From Epidermidibacterium keratini (lineage in GTDB: Bacteria > Actinomycetota > Actinomycetes > Mycobacteriales > Antricoccaceae), in assembly GCF_009834025.1 (NCBI RefSeq), contig NZ_CP047156.1, positions 1,984,001 to 2,048,000 on the forward strand: a stretch of 64,000 nt of DNA, given 5' to 3'. The notes beneath the pieces were generated by a model. It did no database searches. It had not been told where the DNA came from and worked only from the letters and a program-made list of their open reading frames with translations. Every line of letters begins with the position of its first letter. The stretch's first letter is position 1. Positions 18,220-26,431 of the stretch are shown here, piece by piece. The position numbers were made by a program, and so were the translations under genes.

Positions 18220-18618
18220 ATGGCGACGATGACATGGCGCGGGGAGTTCACCAACGACGAGGTAAATGCGCTGCACGCTGCGGCGTTCGAGCATCGCGTC
18301 TTCGATGACGACTGGGTCGCCCAGGTCGACCGCTTCAGCCTCGGTTGGGTGACCGCACGCGACGGTGCCGGCGTCCTTGTCGGGTTCGTCAACGTGGCGT
18401 GGGATGGCGGAGTGCACGCGTTCATCCTCGACACCATGGTCGATCCGCGGAACGGTCGCGCGGGCATCGGCACAGAGCTGGTGCGCACGGCGACTGTCCA
18501 CGCGCGCGAGTCGAGGTGCGAGTGGCTGCATGCCGACTTCGAGCCCCACCTGCGCGACTTCTACTTCACTGCAGCAGGTTTTACCCCAACTGAGGCTGGC
18601 TTGATCGCGTTGAAGTAG
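18220..18618 (+). CDS. GNAT-family N-acetyltransferase
   Basis: A 132-residue acetyl-CoA-dependent acyltransferase. The central motif A is FILDTMVDPRNGRAGIGTEL, including the RxxGIGxxL pyrophosphate loop at about residues 85-92. The C-terminal strand is FYFTAAGFTPTEAGLIAL. It is short but complete for the family. The ATG at 18220 follows the repeat element. The substrate is unknown. It converges on the Nudix gene with no gap between stops. Confidence 0.85.
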   Translation: MATMTWRGEFTNDEVNALHAAAFEHRVFDDDWVAQVDRFSLGWVTARDGAGVLVGFVNVAWDGGVHAFILDTMVDPRNGRAGIGTELVRTATVHARESRCEWLHADFEPHLRDFYFTAAGFTPTEAGLIALK

Positions 18619-19092
18619 TTAGCCGAGCAGCTCGGCGAGGCGGTCCAGAAAGGGCCGTTGCCCGGTCATCAGCTTCTCGGGCGCTGCGTCGATGTCGAAC
18701 CAGGCGGCGCGGTCGATCTCCGGAAACTCCGCGAGACGTCCCGACCGCGGCGGCCACTCCATCTGGAAGGTGCCGGGCACGACCAAGGCAGGATCGAGGT
18801 CGCCCTCGACCGCCCAGACGGTGAGCTGCTTGCGGCCGCGGCCGCTGCGGTAGACGACCTCACCGAGCTCGAGCCACTGCCCGTCCGGAGCCGGCAGACC
18901 GAGCTCCTCGGTGAACTCGCGCGCCGCCGCAGCCCTCGCGTCCTCTTCGTCGGGCTCGTACTCGCCCTTGGGAATCGACCATGCCGCGGCGTCCTTGCGC
19001 GCCCACAGCGGCCCGCCCACATGCCCGAGCAGCACCTCGAAGCTCGGCGTACGCCGAAACAGCAGAATCCCCGCGCTAAAGCGCAAAGTCAT
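18619..19092 (-). CDS. Nudix hydrolase
   Basis: A 157-residue pyrophosphohydrolase. The Nudix box is present as GEYEPDEEDARAAA followed by AREFTEELGL. It has one residue more than the GX5E consensus between the Gly and the first Glu, and the REFTEELG catalytic core is intact. SIPKGEYEPDE just before it resembles the diadenosine-polyphosphate-like branch (SLPKG). The ATG at 19092 overlaps the stop of the response-regulator gene (ATGA), so it is probably the last gene of that operon. Substrate unknown. Confidence 0.87.
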   Translation of the reverse strand: MTLRFSAGILLFRRTPSFEVLLGHVGGPLWARKDAAAWSIPKGEYEPDEEDARAAAAREFTEELGLPAPDGQWLELGEVVYRSGRGRKQLTVWAVEGDLDPALVVPGTFQMEWPPRSGRLAEFPEIDRAAWFDIDAAPEKLMTGQRPFLDRLAELLG

Positions 19093-19724
19093 GTGACAAG
19101 TCCGCATCGGACTGCCAACACGGCGAGTTGGACGCGATTCGTGGTGTCGGTCTTGGTCAGGAGGCTGGCGACGTGTGTCTTGACTGTGGTCAGCCCCAGA
19201 TGCAGGCGAGCGGCGATCTCGGCATTCGTCTCGCCAATCCCGAGGGCCGCGAGGACGTCAATTTCTCGGTCGGTCAGGGTGTCGGGCAGCTCGGCGCGTG
19301 ACTGGGTGCTCATCGCACGGTCAACGATCCGCCGAAGCGTCTGCGGGCTAAACGGGCTCCCGCCATCGGCGGCCAGGCGAATGGCTGTCAGCAGATCACC
19401 CGACGACGAATCCTTGATCAGGAATCCGCAGGCGCCGGCGGAGAGGGCCGGGAAGAGGTGATCGTCGTCATCGAAGGTCGTCAGTACGACGACCCGCATC
19501 GCTGGCCAACGAGCGAGAATCTCGCGGGTCGCCTCGGTGCCGTTCATTCGTGGCATCCGTAGGTCCATCAGCACGACATCGGCGTGCGTGCGCGATAGGG
19601 TACTGAGCGCCTCGCGGCCGTCCCGCGCCTCGGCAACCACTGCGATGTCCTCGGTCGACTCGCACAGCATGCGTAGTCCCGCGCGGATCAACTCTTGGTC
19701 GTCCACCAATACGACGTCAATCAC
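19089..19724 (-). CDS. NarL/LuxR-family response regulator
   Basis: A 211-residue DNA-binding regulator. The receiver has DDQE (residues 8-11), the phospho-acceptor Asp in DVVLMDLRMPRM and the Lys in LIKDSSSGDLL. The C-terminal LuxR helix-turn-helix is LTDREIDVLAALGIGETNAE followed by RLHLGLTTVKTHV. The start is GTG at 19724, 11 bp from the stop of the histidine kinase gene upstream, its evident partner. Confidence 0.9.
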   Translation of the reverse strand: MIDVVLVDDQELIRAGLRMLCESTEDIAVVAEARDGREALSTLSRTHADVVLMDLRMPRMNGTEATREILARWPAMRVVVLTTFDDDDHLFPALSAGACGFLIKDSSSGDLLTAIRLAADGGSPFSPQTLRRIVDRAMSTQSRAELPDTLTDREIDVLAALGIGETNAEIAARLHLGLTTVKTHVASLLTKTDTTNRVQLAVLAVRCGLVT

Positions 19725-19734
19725 GACACGTCAA

Positions 19735-20925
19735 TCACGACGCGGCAAGGACGGTAGGTGCGGTTGGCGCAGCCGTACCGTCGGGGAGATAGGCAGTCAT
19801 TTTCCATCCGTCACTGTCTGGTCCAGCGCTGAGCGTGCCGTCAAGTGCGGCGACCCTCTCGCGGAGCCCAATCAGCCCAAAACCCGCGCGGTGACGACGA
19901 TCCGGAGTCGGCGTACAGCTATTGGCAATCGTAACGAAGCTCGCGTCCGCTTCTCGCGTGACGCGGACATGCACTGCGCCGTCCGGCGCACCGTGACGTG
20001 CAGCGTTGGTCACGCCTTCCTGCACGAGACGCAGGACGCAAAGCCCGCGGATTGCATCTACTTGGCCGATCCGGTGGTCAACCTCATCGTCGATCTGAAG
20101 CCCCGCGCGGCGCCCGGTCTCGAGCGCCGTACCAATCGCCCCGACGAGATCAGTCACCTCGATGATTCCTGCGCCCGCGCTCATGTCCGGGTCACGAAGT
20201 ACGCCGATCAGTCCGCGTAGGTCACTCAGCGCCGCGGAGGCTTGCCTCTGTACGTCGGTGAGGACAGCTCGAGCCGGCGGCGCGAGATCATCGAGTACGT
20301 CGACCGCTACGCCGACACGCAGCGCGATCGAGGCGACATGGTGGGCGATGACGTCGTGCAACTCCCGAGCGATCGCGGTGCGTTCATGGACTCGTGCGGC
20401 CTCCGTCTCCAGCTCTTGGCGCAACTCTGCCTCGGTGGCGCGTTCTTGAGCTACGTCCAACGACTCTTTGGTAGATCGCAGAAAGAGTCCGAGAAAGACT
20501 GGTGCTGCGACGACGCCAAGCAACGCATAGGCAAGTCCGCCGATAGAGCGGTCGCTGTACACGGTTGCATAGTGCAGGATCACGTACGTCACCGTTGCTA
20601 CGGCCGCGCCTGCGATCGTTGATCGCCTGCCGCGGCGGTAAACCAGCTCGATCAGCGACAGGACCAGTAGGACTTTGACCGGCACGAGCGGCGTACTGTC
20701 CAAGAGTTCACCGGCGATCAGGATGGTCGACTGGCCGACCACCACGCTGAGCGGAAATCGATAGCCGAGGATGGCGAGCATCCCGGCGCCCACGGCAGTT
20801 GACCACGTAATGCTGTTGGGATTTGCCATCACCAGCGCGACGTAACCGACCGCCGCCACGAGCGGCAGTAGTCGCACGATCGCCGCAGGCCAGGCGGCCG
20901 TGGCCGACGGGTCCGGAAGCTTCAT
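19735..20925 (-). CDS. NarL-type sensor histidine kinase (HisKA_3)
   Basis: A 396-residue membrane sensor. Four or five hydrophobic segments fill the first 150 residues, then comes the dimerisation box AIARELHDVIAHHVASIALR with the phospho-acceptor His, and a C-terminal ATPase domain with RLVQEGVTNAARHGAP (N box) and GFGLIGLRERVAAL (G box). There is no large extracellular domain, so it may sense within the membrane. The ATG at 20925 was preferred to one seven codons upstream. It pairs with the regulator at 19089-19724. Confidence 0.88.
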   Translation of the reverse strand: MKLPDPSATAAWPAAIVRLLPLVAAVGYVALVMANPNSITWSTAVGAGMLAILGYRFPLSVVVGQSTILIAGELLDSTPLVPVKVLLVLSLIELVYRRGRRSTIAGAAVATVTYVILHYATVYSDRSIGGLAYALLGVVAAPVFLGLFLRSTKESLDVAQERATEAELRQELETEAARVHERTAIARELHDVIAHHVASIALRVGVAVDVLDDLAPPARAVLTDVQRQASAALSDLRGLIGVLRDPDMSAGAGIIEVTDLVGAIGTALETGRRAGLQIDDEVDHRIGQVDAIRGLCVLRLVQEGVTNAARHGAPDGAVHVRVTREADASFVTIANSCTPTPDRRHRAGFGLIGLRERVAALDGTLSAGPDSDGWKMTAYLPDGTAAPTAPTVLAAS

Positions 20926-21093
20926 GACGCCAGCGTACTGACGCAAGGTCGCGGCACCCTCCTCCTTTAGGCCGAAGATTTCCGGCCATTGGGCACCTCA
21001 GTTCAGCACCTAGGACCGACGCGGGTGCAGGGCTTAAGCGCGCACAGTCGAAGCCACATCGGTTCACCCCAATGCTGCGATGGAGGCTGGCGA

Positions 21094-21765
21094 ATGGACA
21101 AGGCTGCGACGAGTGTCGCCAATCCCCAGGCGCGAATACGCGGTGCGAACGCGTTGTTCGTTCGTGAGTTCGTGCGCTCACCGATACGTACGGCGTCTGT
21201 GGTGCCGAGCTCACGAGCACTGGCGGCAATGATGTGCCGGCCGATCGAGCTAGCGACGCGATCTGGCCGCGACGGTACGGTCGTCGAGCTGGGCGCCGGA
21301 TCGGGCGCCTTCACCGAGCAGCTGCAACGTATCGCTGGCGATCGTATCCGCCATATCGCGTACGAGCTCAATCCCGCGTTTGCCACGCATCTGGCTCGCC
21401 GATATCCCGCTGTCGAGGTCATCACCGCGGACGTGGCTTTCCTCGACACGACGCTCGCTGACCGGGGCATCGAGCAGGTCGACTTTGTGGTGAGCGCGCT
21501 TCCGTGGTCGGCGTACGCCGGGATGCGGGGGCCTTCGCTGGTGCGCACCGTAAGCCGAATCCTAGGTGCGCAGGGCGTATTCACCCAGTTCACATATGCG
21601 TGGTCGCGCTGGATGCCCCCCGCCCGCAGGCAGCATGCCCTTCTTGCCGACTCATTTCGCGACGTGCAGACGGGGCGAACCGTGTGGGCGAACTTCCCAC
21701 CGGCATTCGTCTATACCGCCTCGGGCTCGAAGCTCATGTCAGGTCGTACGCCGTGGGCGCGCTAG
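21094..21765 (+). CDS. SAM-dependent methyltransferase (phospholipid N-methyltransferase-like)
   Basis: A 223-residue Rossmann methyltransferase. The SAM motif is VVELGAGSGAFTEQL at about residues 65-80, and a later acidic position is AYELNPAFATHLARRYP. The order FVREFVRSPIRTASVVPSS before the SAM motif is like PmtA-type phospholipid methyltransferases and KsgA-like enzymes. The ATG at 21094 follows GGAGG. Its last 13 bases overlap the proposed GTG start of the DedA gene, so the two are likely coupled. Confidence 0.82.
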   Translation: MDKAATSVANPQARIRGANALFVREFVRSPIRTASVVPSSRALAAMMCRPIELATRSGRDGTVVELGAGSGAFTEQLQRIAGDRIRHIAYELNPAFATHLARRYPAVEVITADVAFLDTTLADRGIEQVDFVVSALPWSAYAGMRGPSLVRTVSRILGAQGVFTQFTYAWSRWMPPARRQHALLADSFRDVQTGRTVWANFPPAFVYTASGSKLMSGRTPWAR

Positions 21766-22892
21766 AGGATCTGTTGACCGCTTTGCCTGCGTGGGCTGTC
21801 CTGCCACTGGGTTTCGTGCTCTTGGCGGTCGAGGCCGGAGCGTGGGTCGGGGTCATGCTGCCGGGGGCGAGCGCTGCGCTGCTGTTGGGGCTCTGGGCGC
21901 AAGCTCACGGCATACCCGCCGTGGTAGCGATCGTTGTTGTACTCCTCGGCACCCTGTTGGGTAGTCAGCTCGCCTACGCGCACGCCCGTCGATCTCGCGG
22001 ACACGAGATGTTGACCAAGGCGCCGTCGATCGCACGTCCGCTGGTGACAACGATGCAGGAGCGCGCTGGGATTCTGGCAATCAGATACCCACGCACAGTG
22101 GTTGCGGCCGGCAGACTTCTCGGAGGACTCCGCACCGCCACCCCGAAGATCGCCGGTCATGCGGGAACGTCGCGGCGCGTCTTTGTCGCATCAGACATCG
22201 CTGCTGCCACGGTCTGGTCAGTGGCCCTCGTCGGCATCGGGTATGTCGCCGCCCCGCTAGCAGCAAGCGTGGATCGTGCGCTGTCACTCGCTGTACTCGT
22301 TGTCGTGGTGGGCGTGGTGATCGTGGCTGGACGCGTCTGGATGGTCGGGAGCTCCTCCTTAGACGCCGAGGCCGGCGCTGGTTCCACCGGCGAGGAAGAT
22401 ACGGGCCGTCTCGGCGTAGATGTGGGCGCAGTTGACGATGTCGTCAACCCCGACCCATTCATCGGCCTGGTGCGCGATCCATTTGTCCCCGGGCCCGTAA
22501 ACGACCGAGTGCAGGGCGGCGTCGCGGACCAGGATGGTCCCGTCGGTGGTGCCCGGTACACCGCCGAAGCGCGGCTCCGCACCCATCACGTTGACATGGG
22601 CCTCGACGAGCGCGGTGACGACAGGTGTGTCGGTAGGCGTGTCGACTGGTGGTCGATCGTCGATGACATCCACATTCGCCTTGACGTCGCCCGCGAGTGC
22701 CGTCTCCTCAACCAGGTCGCGGATCTCGAACAGCAGCTCGGCGTGGTCAGTCGCCGGGGTGGTACGCACGTCGACCCAGAAGCTACAGGCGCGCGGGATG
22801 ACGTTCATCTGGTCGGAGTCGCCGGCATGGATGACCGTGGTCGTCAGGTAGTCAAATCCGAGGTGCTCGTGTTCGCCATTGTTGGTCTGTAG
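21753..22892 (+). CDS. DedA-family membrane protein with long antisense run-through tail
   Basis: The first 200 residues (to about 22350) are a DedA/SNARE-associated-type membrane protein: EDLLTALPAWAVLPLGFVLL, then GVMLPGASAALLLGLWAQ, the amphipathic RYPRTVVAAGRLLGGLRTATP and two more helices. No stop occurs where the family ends, and the frame stays open for about 180 more residues, antisense to the M20 peptidase gene. That tail is rich in Gly, Asp and Arg and looks non-biological. A one-base shift would give TAG at 22360. The start is GTG 21753 with a weak ribosome site. Confidence 0.65.
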   Translation: MGALEDLLTALPAWAVLPLGFVLLAVEAGAWVGVMLPGASAALLLGLWAQAHGIPAVVAIVVVLLGTLLGSQLAYAHARRSRGHEMLTKAPSIARPLVTTMQERAGILAIRYPRTVVAAGRLLGGLRTATPKIAGHAGTSRRVFVASDIAAATVWSVALVGIGYVAAPLAASVDRALSLAVLVVVVGVVIVAGRVWMVGSSSLDAEAGAGSTGEEDTGRLGVDVGAVDDVVNPDPFIGLVRDPFVPGPVNDRVQGGVADQDGPVGGARYTAEARLRTHHVDMGLDERGDDRCVGRRVDWWSIVDDIHIRLDVARECRLLNQVADLEQQLGVVSRRGGTHVDPEATGARDDVHLVGVAGMDDRGRQVVKSEVLVFAIVGL

Positions 22893-23576
22893 CTTCTCTT
22901 GTATATCCGCAATCCTGCCGATGATGCGGGCTGCGACCGGGATCGGGTTGCGGCCGTGCTGTGGCATCGCGCCGTGGGCCATCTTGCCGTCGACGGTGAC
23001 TTTCAGCCGGATCGCGCCCTTGGAGACTGCGCAGACCTCATAGTCCTCCGGCTCGCACACGACGACGCCATCGATCTGCTTCGCGAGCTCGGTCTGGGCG
23101 AAGTGTTTGGCGCCGAGCATCATGCCTTCTTCGTCCGCCAGCGCCGCAACGACGATTCGGCCCGGGAAGTCACCGCGCTGCTCGACGGCACGAGCGGCAT
23201 ACATCATCGCCGCAACGCCGGCTTTCATATCGGCCGAACCCCGGCCCAGTAACCGGCCGTCGCGGATTTCCGCGGCGTACGGGTCGAAGGACCACTCCGA
23301 CAGGTCGCCTTCGGTCACCACGTCGGTGTGGCCTTCGAACATCAGCGTGGGTCCGGGTGAGGCACCCTCGAGCACGGCGATGACGTTGGGCCGGCCCGGT
23401 GCGACTTCGACGAGCTGTGGATCCCAGCCCCACTCGCGCATCTTGGCGGCAACGGCATACGCCGCCTCAGCCTCGGTGGTCTGCTCCTCAGCGTCATACA
23501 CGCTGCGGATACGCACGAGCTCCTGGGTGAAGGCGATCAGCTCGTCGGCATCGATCTGCCAGTCATGCCTGGGCAT
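22359..23576 (-). CDS. M20-family metallopeptidase (ArgE/DapE/Acy1-like)
   Basis: A 405-residue zinc hydrolase that likely cleaves N-acyl amino acids or small peptides. Metal and catalytic motifs are MFEGHTDVV (His, catalytic Asp), GRGSADMKAG (bridging Asp) and ALADEEGMMLG (general-base Glu). A dimerisation domain lies in the middle (KVTVDGKMAHGAMPQHGRNP). The ATG at 23576 follows GGAGGAG and overlaps the end of the upstream ABC ATPase gene by 14 bases. It is the last gene of the peptide-transport operon, which fits processing of the imported substrate. Confidence 0.9.
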   Translation of the reverse strand: MPRHDWQIDADELIAFTQELVRIRSVYDAEEQTTEAEAAYAVAAKMREWGWDPQLVEVAPGRPNVIAVLEGASPGPTLMFEGHTDVVTEGDLSEWSFDPYAAEIRDGRLLGRGSADMKAGVAAMMYAARAVEQRGDFPGRIVVAALADEEGMMLGAKHFAQTELAKQIDGVVVCEPEDYEVCAVSKGAIRLKVTVDGKMAHGAMPQHGRNPIPVAARIIGRIADIQEKLQTNNGEHEHLGFDYLTTTVIHAGDSDQMNVIPRACSFWVDVRTTPATDHAELLFEIRDLVEETALAGDVKANVDVIDDRPPVDTPTDTPVVTALVEAHVNVMGAEPRFGGVPGTTDGTILVRDAALHSVVYGPGDKWIAHQADEWVGVDDIVNCAHIYAETARIFLAGGTSAGLGV

Positions 23577-24411
23577 CGGCCTCCTCCGGTTCATTTCCTA
23601 GTAATAGATCAGAAGTCTCGGCACCAGCAAGCGCCTTGCCGATTGTCGGGATCGCGGCGACAAGTCGACGGGTGTAGTCGGACTGCGGCTCGGCGTACAC
23701 CTGCTCGGTGGGTCCGATCTCAACCAGCCTGCCGTCCTTGAGTACGGCGACCCGCTCACACAGATGACGGACCACCGACAGGTCGTGCGACACGAAGACG
23801 AGAGTGAGGTCGCGGGTGCGCACCAGGTCGGTGATGAGGTTGAGCACCTGCGCGCGGACCGAGACGTCGAGTGCGCTGACCGGCTCATCGGCGATGAGAA
23901 TCTTCGGCTGCGGTGCGAGGGCGCGAGCGATCGAGATACGTTGGCGCTGTCCCCCGGAAAACTGGTGGGGATAACGGTCCGCGCCGTCCGAGCTGATCCC
24001 GACGTCACGCAGCAGTTTGTCGATATCGTCTGCGGTGTAAGGAATCTTCTGCGCTACCAGCGGCTCAGCGACAATGTCGCGAACCTTCATGTGCGGATCG
24101 AGGCTGCTCATCGGGTCCTGGAACACCATCTGCAGCTCGGCACGCAGCGCCTTGATGTGCTTGCCCGGCCTGCTGACGTCGATCCCACCGACGGTGATCT
24201 GTCCAGAGGTCGGTGCGTCGAGCCCGGCGATGATGCGCAGCAACGTCGACTTGCCCGACCCGGACTCGCCGACGATCGCAAACCGCTCGCCGGCCTGCAC
24301 CTCGAAGCTGAGATCGTCGATGCCCGTCACGACACCGGGTTCGGCGAAGAGGGACTGACGCGGCAGCGGATAGGTGCGGGTGAGCCCGGTGGCGGTGATG
24401 ATGGCGCTCAT
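23563..24411 (-). CDS. Oligopeptide/dipeptide ABC transporter ATPase (DppF-like)
   Basis: A 282-residue ATPase. It has Walker A GESGSGKST, signature FSGGQRQRISIARALA, Walker B ILIADEPVSALD and the oligopeptide-transporter C-terminal extension (AEPQSDYTRRLVAAIP). The ATG at 24411 overlaps the stop of the upstream ATPase gene (ATGA). Upstream of this ATG the frame is open through a 21-bp repeat array that is the coding end of the previous gene; that part is not counted here. It works with the DppD-like subunit, two permeases and the binding protein. Confidence 0.92.
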   Translation of the reverse strand: MSAIITATGLTRTYPLPRQSLFAEPGVVTGIDDLSFEVQAGERFAIVGESGSGKSTLLRIIAGLDAPTSGQITVGGIDVSRPGKHIKALRAELQMVFQDPMSSLDPHMKVRDIVAEPLVAQKIPYTADDIDKLLRDVGISSDGADRYPHQFSGGQRQRISIARALAPQPKILIADEPVSALDVSVRAQVLNLITDLVRTRDLTLVFVSHDLSVVRHLCERVAVLKDGRLVEIGPTEQVYAEPQSDYTRRLVAAIPTIGKALAGAETSDLLLGNEPEEADAQA

Positions 24412-25556
24412 CGCGCAGCTTCTCTCGGATCGCGCGCAATTTGTCTCGGATCGCGCGCAATTTCTCTCGGATCGCGCGCAATTTCTCTCGGATCGCGCGC
24501 AATTTGTCTCGGATCGCGCGCAATTTCTCTCGGATCGGCGGGAGTGGTGTCTGCGGGCAAGGGGTGCCAGCAGGCGTAGCCGGAGTTTCCGGAGGGTACG
24601 TCGAGCGGTTGCCCCGATCGGTCGGTCCACGGCGGTTGCGTGGCGCACTGTTCGGTGGCGAAGTCGCATCGGGTTGAGAAGACGCAACCCTCGGGAAACT
24701 TCCCGGCCGGCGGGACGCTGCCGCGGATCGCGACCAGGTGCCCCTCGTCGTCGACTTCTTCCAGATCCGAAGACCCCAGAAGTCCTGCGGTATAAGGATG
24801 TTTCGGGTCGGTGAAGACCTCGCGCACAGTGCCCGACTCGACGACGCGTCCGCCATACAGCACCAGGACGCGGTGGCACATGAGCGCGACGACGGCGAGG
24901 TCGTGGGTGATAAACAGCAGGGCGGAGTTGTGTTGGTCGACTTCCTGCTTGATGAGGTCGAGCACCTGGGCCTGGACGGTGACGTCCAAGGCGGTGGTCG
25001 GCTCATCGCAGATCAGCAGGTCGGGGTCGTTGGCGAGTGCGATCGCGACGACCACGCGCTGACGCTGACCGCCGGAGAGCTGGTGGGGGTAGGAACGTGC
25101 CGCTCGCTCCGGGTCGGGAAGTCCCACCTGGCCGAGCAACGCGAGTGCCTCGTCGTACGCCGCCTTCTTCGAGTCGCGGGTGCCGTGGATCAGCATCGCC
25201 TCGGCGATCTGGTTGCCCACCTTCATCGTCGGGTTCAGGGCGGTCATCGGCTCCTGAAACACCATGGCGATGTCCTGTCCGCGGACCTTCGACATCGCAG
25301 ATTCACTGAGCCCCAGCAGTTGTTTGCCCTGCATCGTGATCGACCCGCTGGCCTCGAGGTTGCCCGACAGCAGGCCGATGATCGACAGTGAGGTGATCGA
25401 CTTGCCCGATCCGGACTCGCCGATCAGCCCGACCCGTTCGTCGCCGTCGATGCTGAACGACACTCCGTCGAGCAGGTGGTAGGACGGCGTACGCACCGAC
25501 AGGTCGGTGACCTCCAAGACGCGACGCCCGGCGGCCGGGACCGATGGCTGGCTCAT
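24408..25556 (-). CDS. Oligopeptide/dipeptide ABC transporter ATPase (DppD-like) with heptapeptide-repeat tail
   Basis: A 382-residue ATPase with Walker A GESGSGKS, signature LSGGQRQRVVVAIALA, Walker B LLICDEPTTALD and the C-terminal oligopeptide domain including GCVFSTRCDFA and CATQPPW, cysteines typical of DppD iron-sulfur-type tails. After about residue 330 comes an unusual extension of seven-residue repeats, DPREIAR and DPRQIAR, encoded by six 21-bp units. The tail is absent from the family as I know it. ATGA overlaps join it to the genes on both sides. Confidence 0.92.
   Translation of the reverse strand: MSQPSVPAAGRRVLEVTDLSVRTPSYHLLDGVSFSIDGDERVGLIGESGSGKSITSLSIIGLLSGNLEASGSITMQGKQLLGLSESAMSKVRGQDIAMVFQEPMTALNPTMKVGNQIAEAMLIHGTRDSKKAAYDEALALLGQVGLPDPERAARSYPHQLSGGQRQRVVVAIALANDPDLLICDEPTTALDVTVQAQVLDLIKQEVDQHNSALLFITHDLAVVALMCHRVLVLYGGRVVESGTVREVFTDPKHPYTAGLLGSSDLEEVDDEGHLVAIRGSVPPAGKFPEGCVFSTRCDFATEQCATQPPWTDRSGQPLDVPSGNSGYACWHPLPADTTPADPREIARDPRQIARDPREIARDPREIARDPRQIARDPREAAR
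24418..24537. repeat. 21-bp tandem repeat array (six units) in the dppD-like 3' end
   Basis: TCGGATCG recurs at 24425, 24446, 24467, 24488, 24509 and 24530, an exact 21-bp period. The unit is TCGGATCGCGCGCAATTT plus CTC or GTC. Its complement begins GATCCGAGAGAAATT and resembles the 21-bp intergenic array at 39079-39161 (GATCCGAGCGTTATTT). It is read in frame as DPR(E/Q)IAR. Confidence 0.92.
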
Positions 25557-26431
25557 CGCGCCTCCGATAGCGTCACATCGAGCTTGTCGCGCAGCCCGTC
25601 ACCGAGCAGGTTGAACCCGATTACCGCCAGCGCGATTGCCGTGCCGGGGATGATGCCGAGGCTCAGTGCTTTGTAGAGCGTGGCCTGCGAGTCGAGCAGC
25701 ATGATGCCCCAGGTTGCGTTCGGCGGCGGCGTGCCCAGACCTAGGAAGCTCAGCGCCGCTTCGGCCAGGATCGCAATAGCGAAGGCGATCGAGGCCTGCA
25801 CGATGATCAGGCTGGAGATACCGCGCAGCACGTGACGCCAGGCGATCTGGAAGCTGCCGTGACCCGCCGCGCGCGCAGCCATGATGTAGTCCGTGCTCAA
25901 CACCTGCAGCGCGCCGGCGCGCGCGACGCGGGCAAACGCGGGAATGGTCGCGATGCCGATCGCCACCATTGAGATCAGCGTGCTCGCGCCATAGATCGAC
26001 TTGAGCATGATCGCCAGCAGCAGCGCCGGAAAGGCCAGCAGCAGGTCGTTGAAGCGCATCACGCTCTCGCTCACCCAGCGCCGCGACATGGCGGCCCAGA
26101 TCCCGAGCGGTACGCCGATCACCATGGCGATGCCCACCGCGACGATGCCCACCAGCAACGTCGTACGCGCACCCACCATCAGCCGCGACAGCACGTCACG
26201 GCCGCTGACGTCTCCACCCAGCCAGTGCTCAGCCGAGAACGGCGCGAACTGTGGTGCGACCGAGTTGAGGTTGGGCGGGTACGGCGTCCAGAAGATCGAC
26301 ACGATCCCGACGACTGCGATGAGCGTGACGATCGTGCCGCCGACGACTAGCGGCAGGTTAGTGCCTCGCCGGCGCTTGGTCGGGGCTGGCGGAGTCGTCT
26401 GCTCCGGTCCATCAGTGATCGCCCCGGTCAT
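25553..26431 (-). CDS. Oligopeptide ABC transporter permease (DppC-like)
   Basis: A 292-residue membrane permease. After a cytoplasmic TKRRRGTN stretch and a first helix (PLVVGGTIVTLIAVVGIVSI), a periplasmic loop contains EHWLGGDVSGRDVLSRLMVG, the usual DppC/OppC N-terminal block. The coupling (EAA) motif is in the region RVARAGALQVLSTDYIMAAR. It overlaps the ATPase gene by four bases and the upstream permease gene likewise. Confidence 0.92.
   Translation of the reverse strand: MTGAITDGPEQTTPPAPTKRRRGTNLPLVVGGTIVTLIAVVGIVSIFWTPYPPNLNSVAPQFAPFSAEHWLGGDVSGRDVLSRLMVGARTTLLVGIVAVGIAMVIGVPLGIWAAMSRRWVSESVMRFNDLLLAFPALLLAIMLKSIYGASTLISMVAIGIATIPAFARVARAGALQVLSTDYIMAARAAGHGSFQIAWRHVLRGISSLIIVQASIAFAIAILAEAALSFLGLGTPPPNATWGIMLLDSQATLYKALSLGIIPGTAIALAVIGFNLLGDGLRDKLDVTLSEAR

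Noticed and set aside
24418-24537. Possible CRISPR array
   Set aside because: Units are directly adjacent without spacers, in a coding frame; no cas genes nearby.
24432-24879. Extending the second ABC ATPase upstream to give a 438-residue protein
   Set aside because: The extension is the upstream ATPase gene read in another frame (SERNCAR repeats); the ATGA start at 24411 gives the normal family N-terminus.
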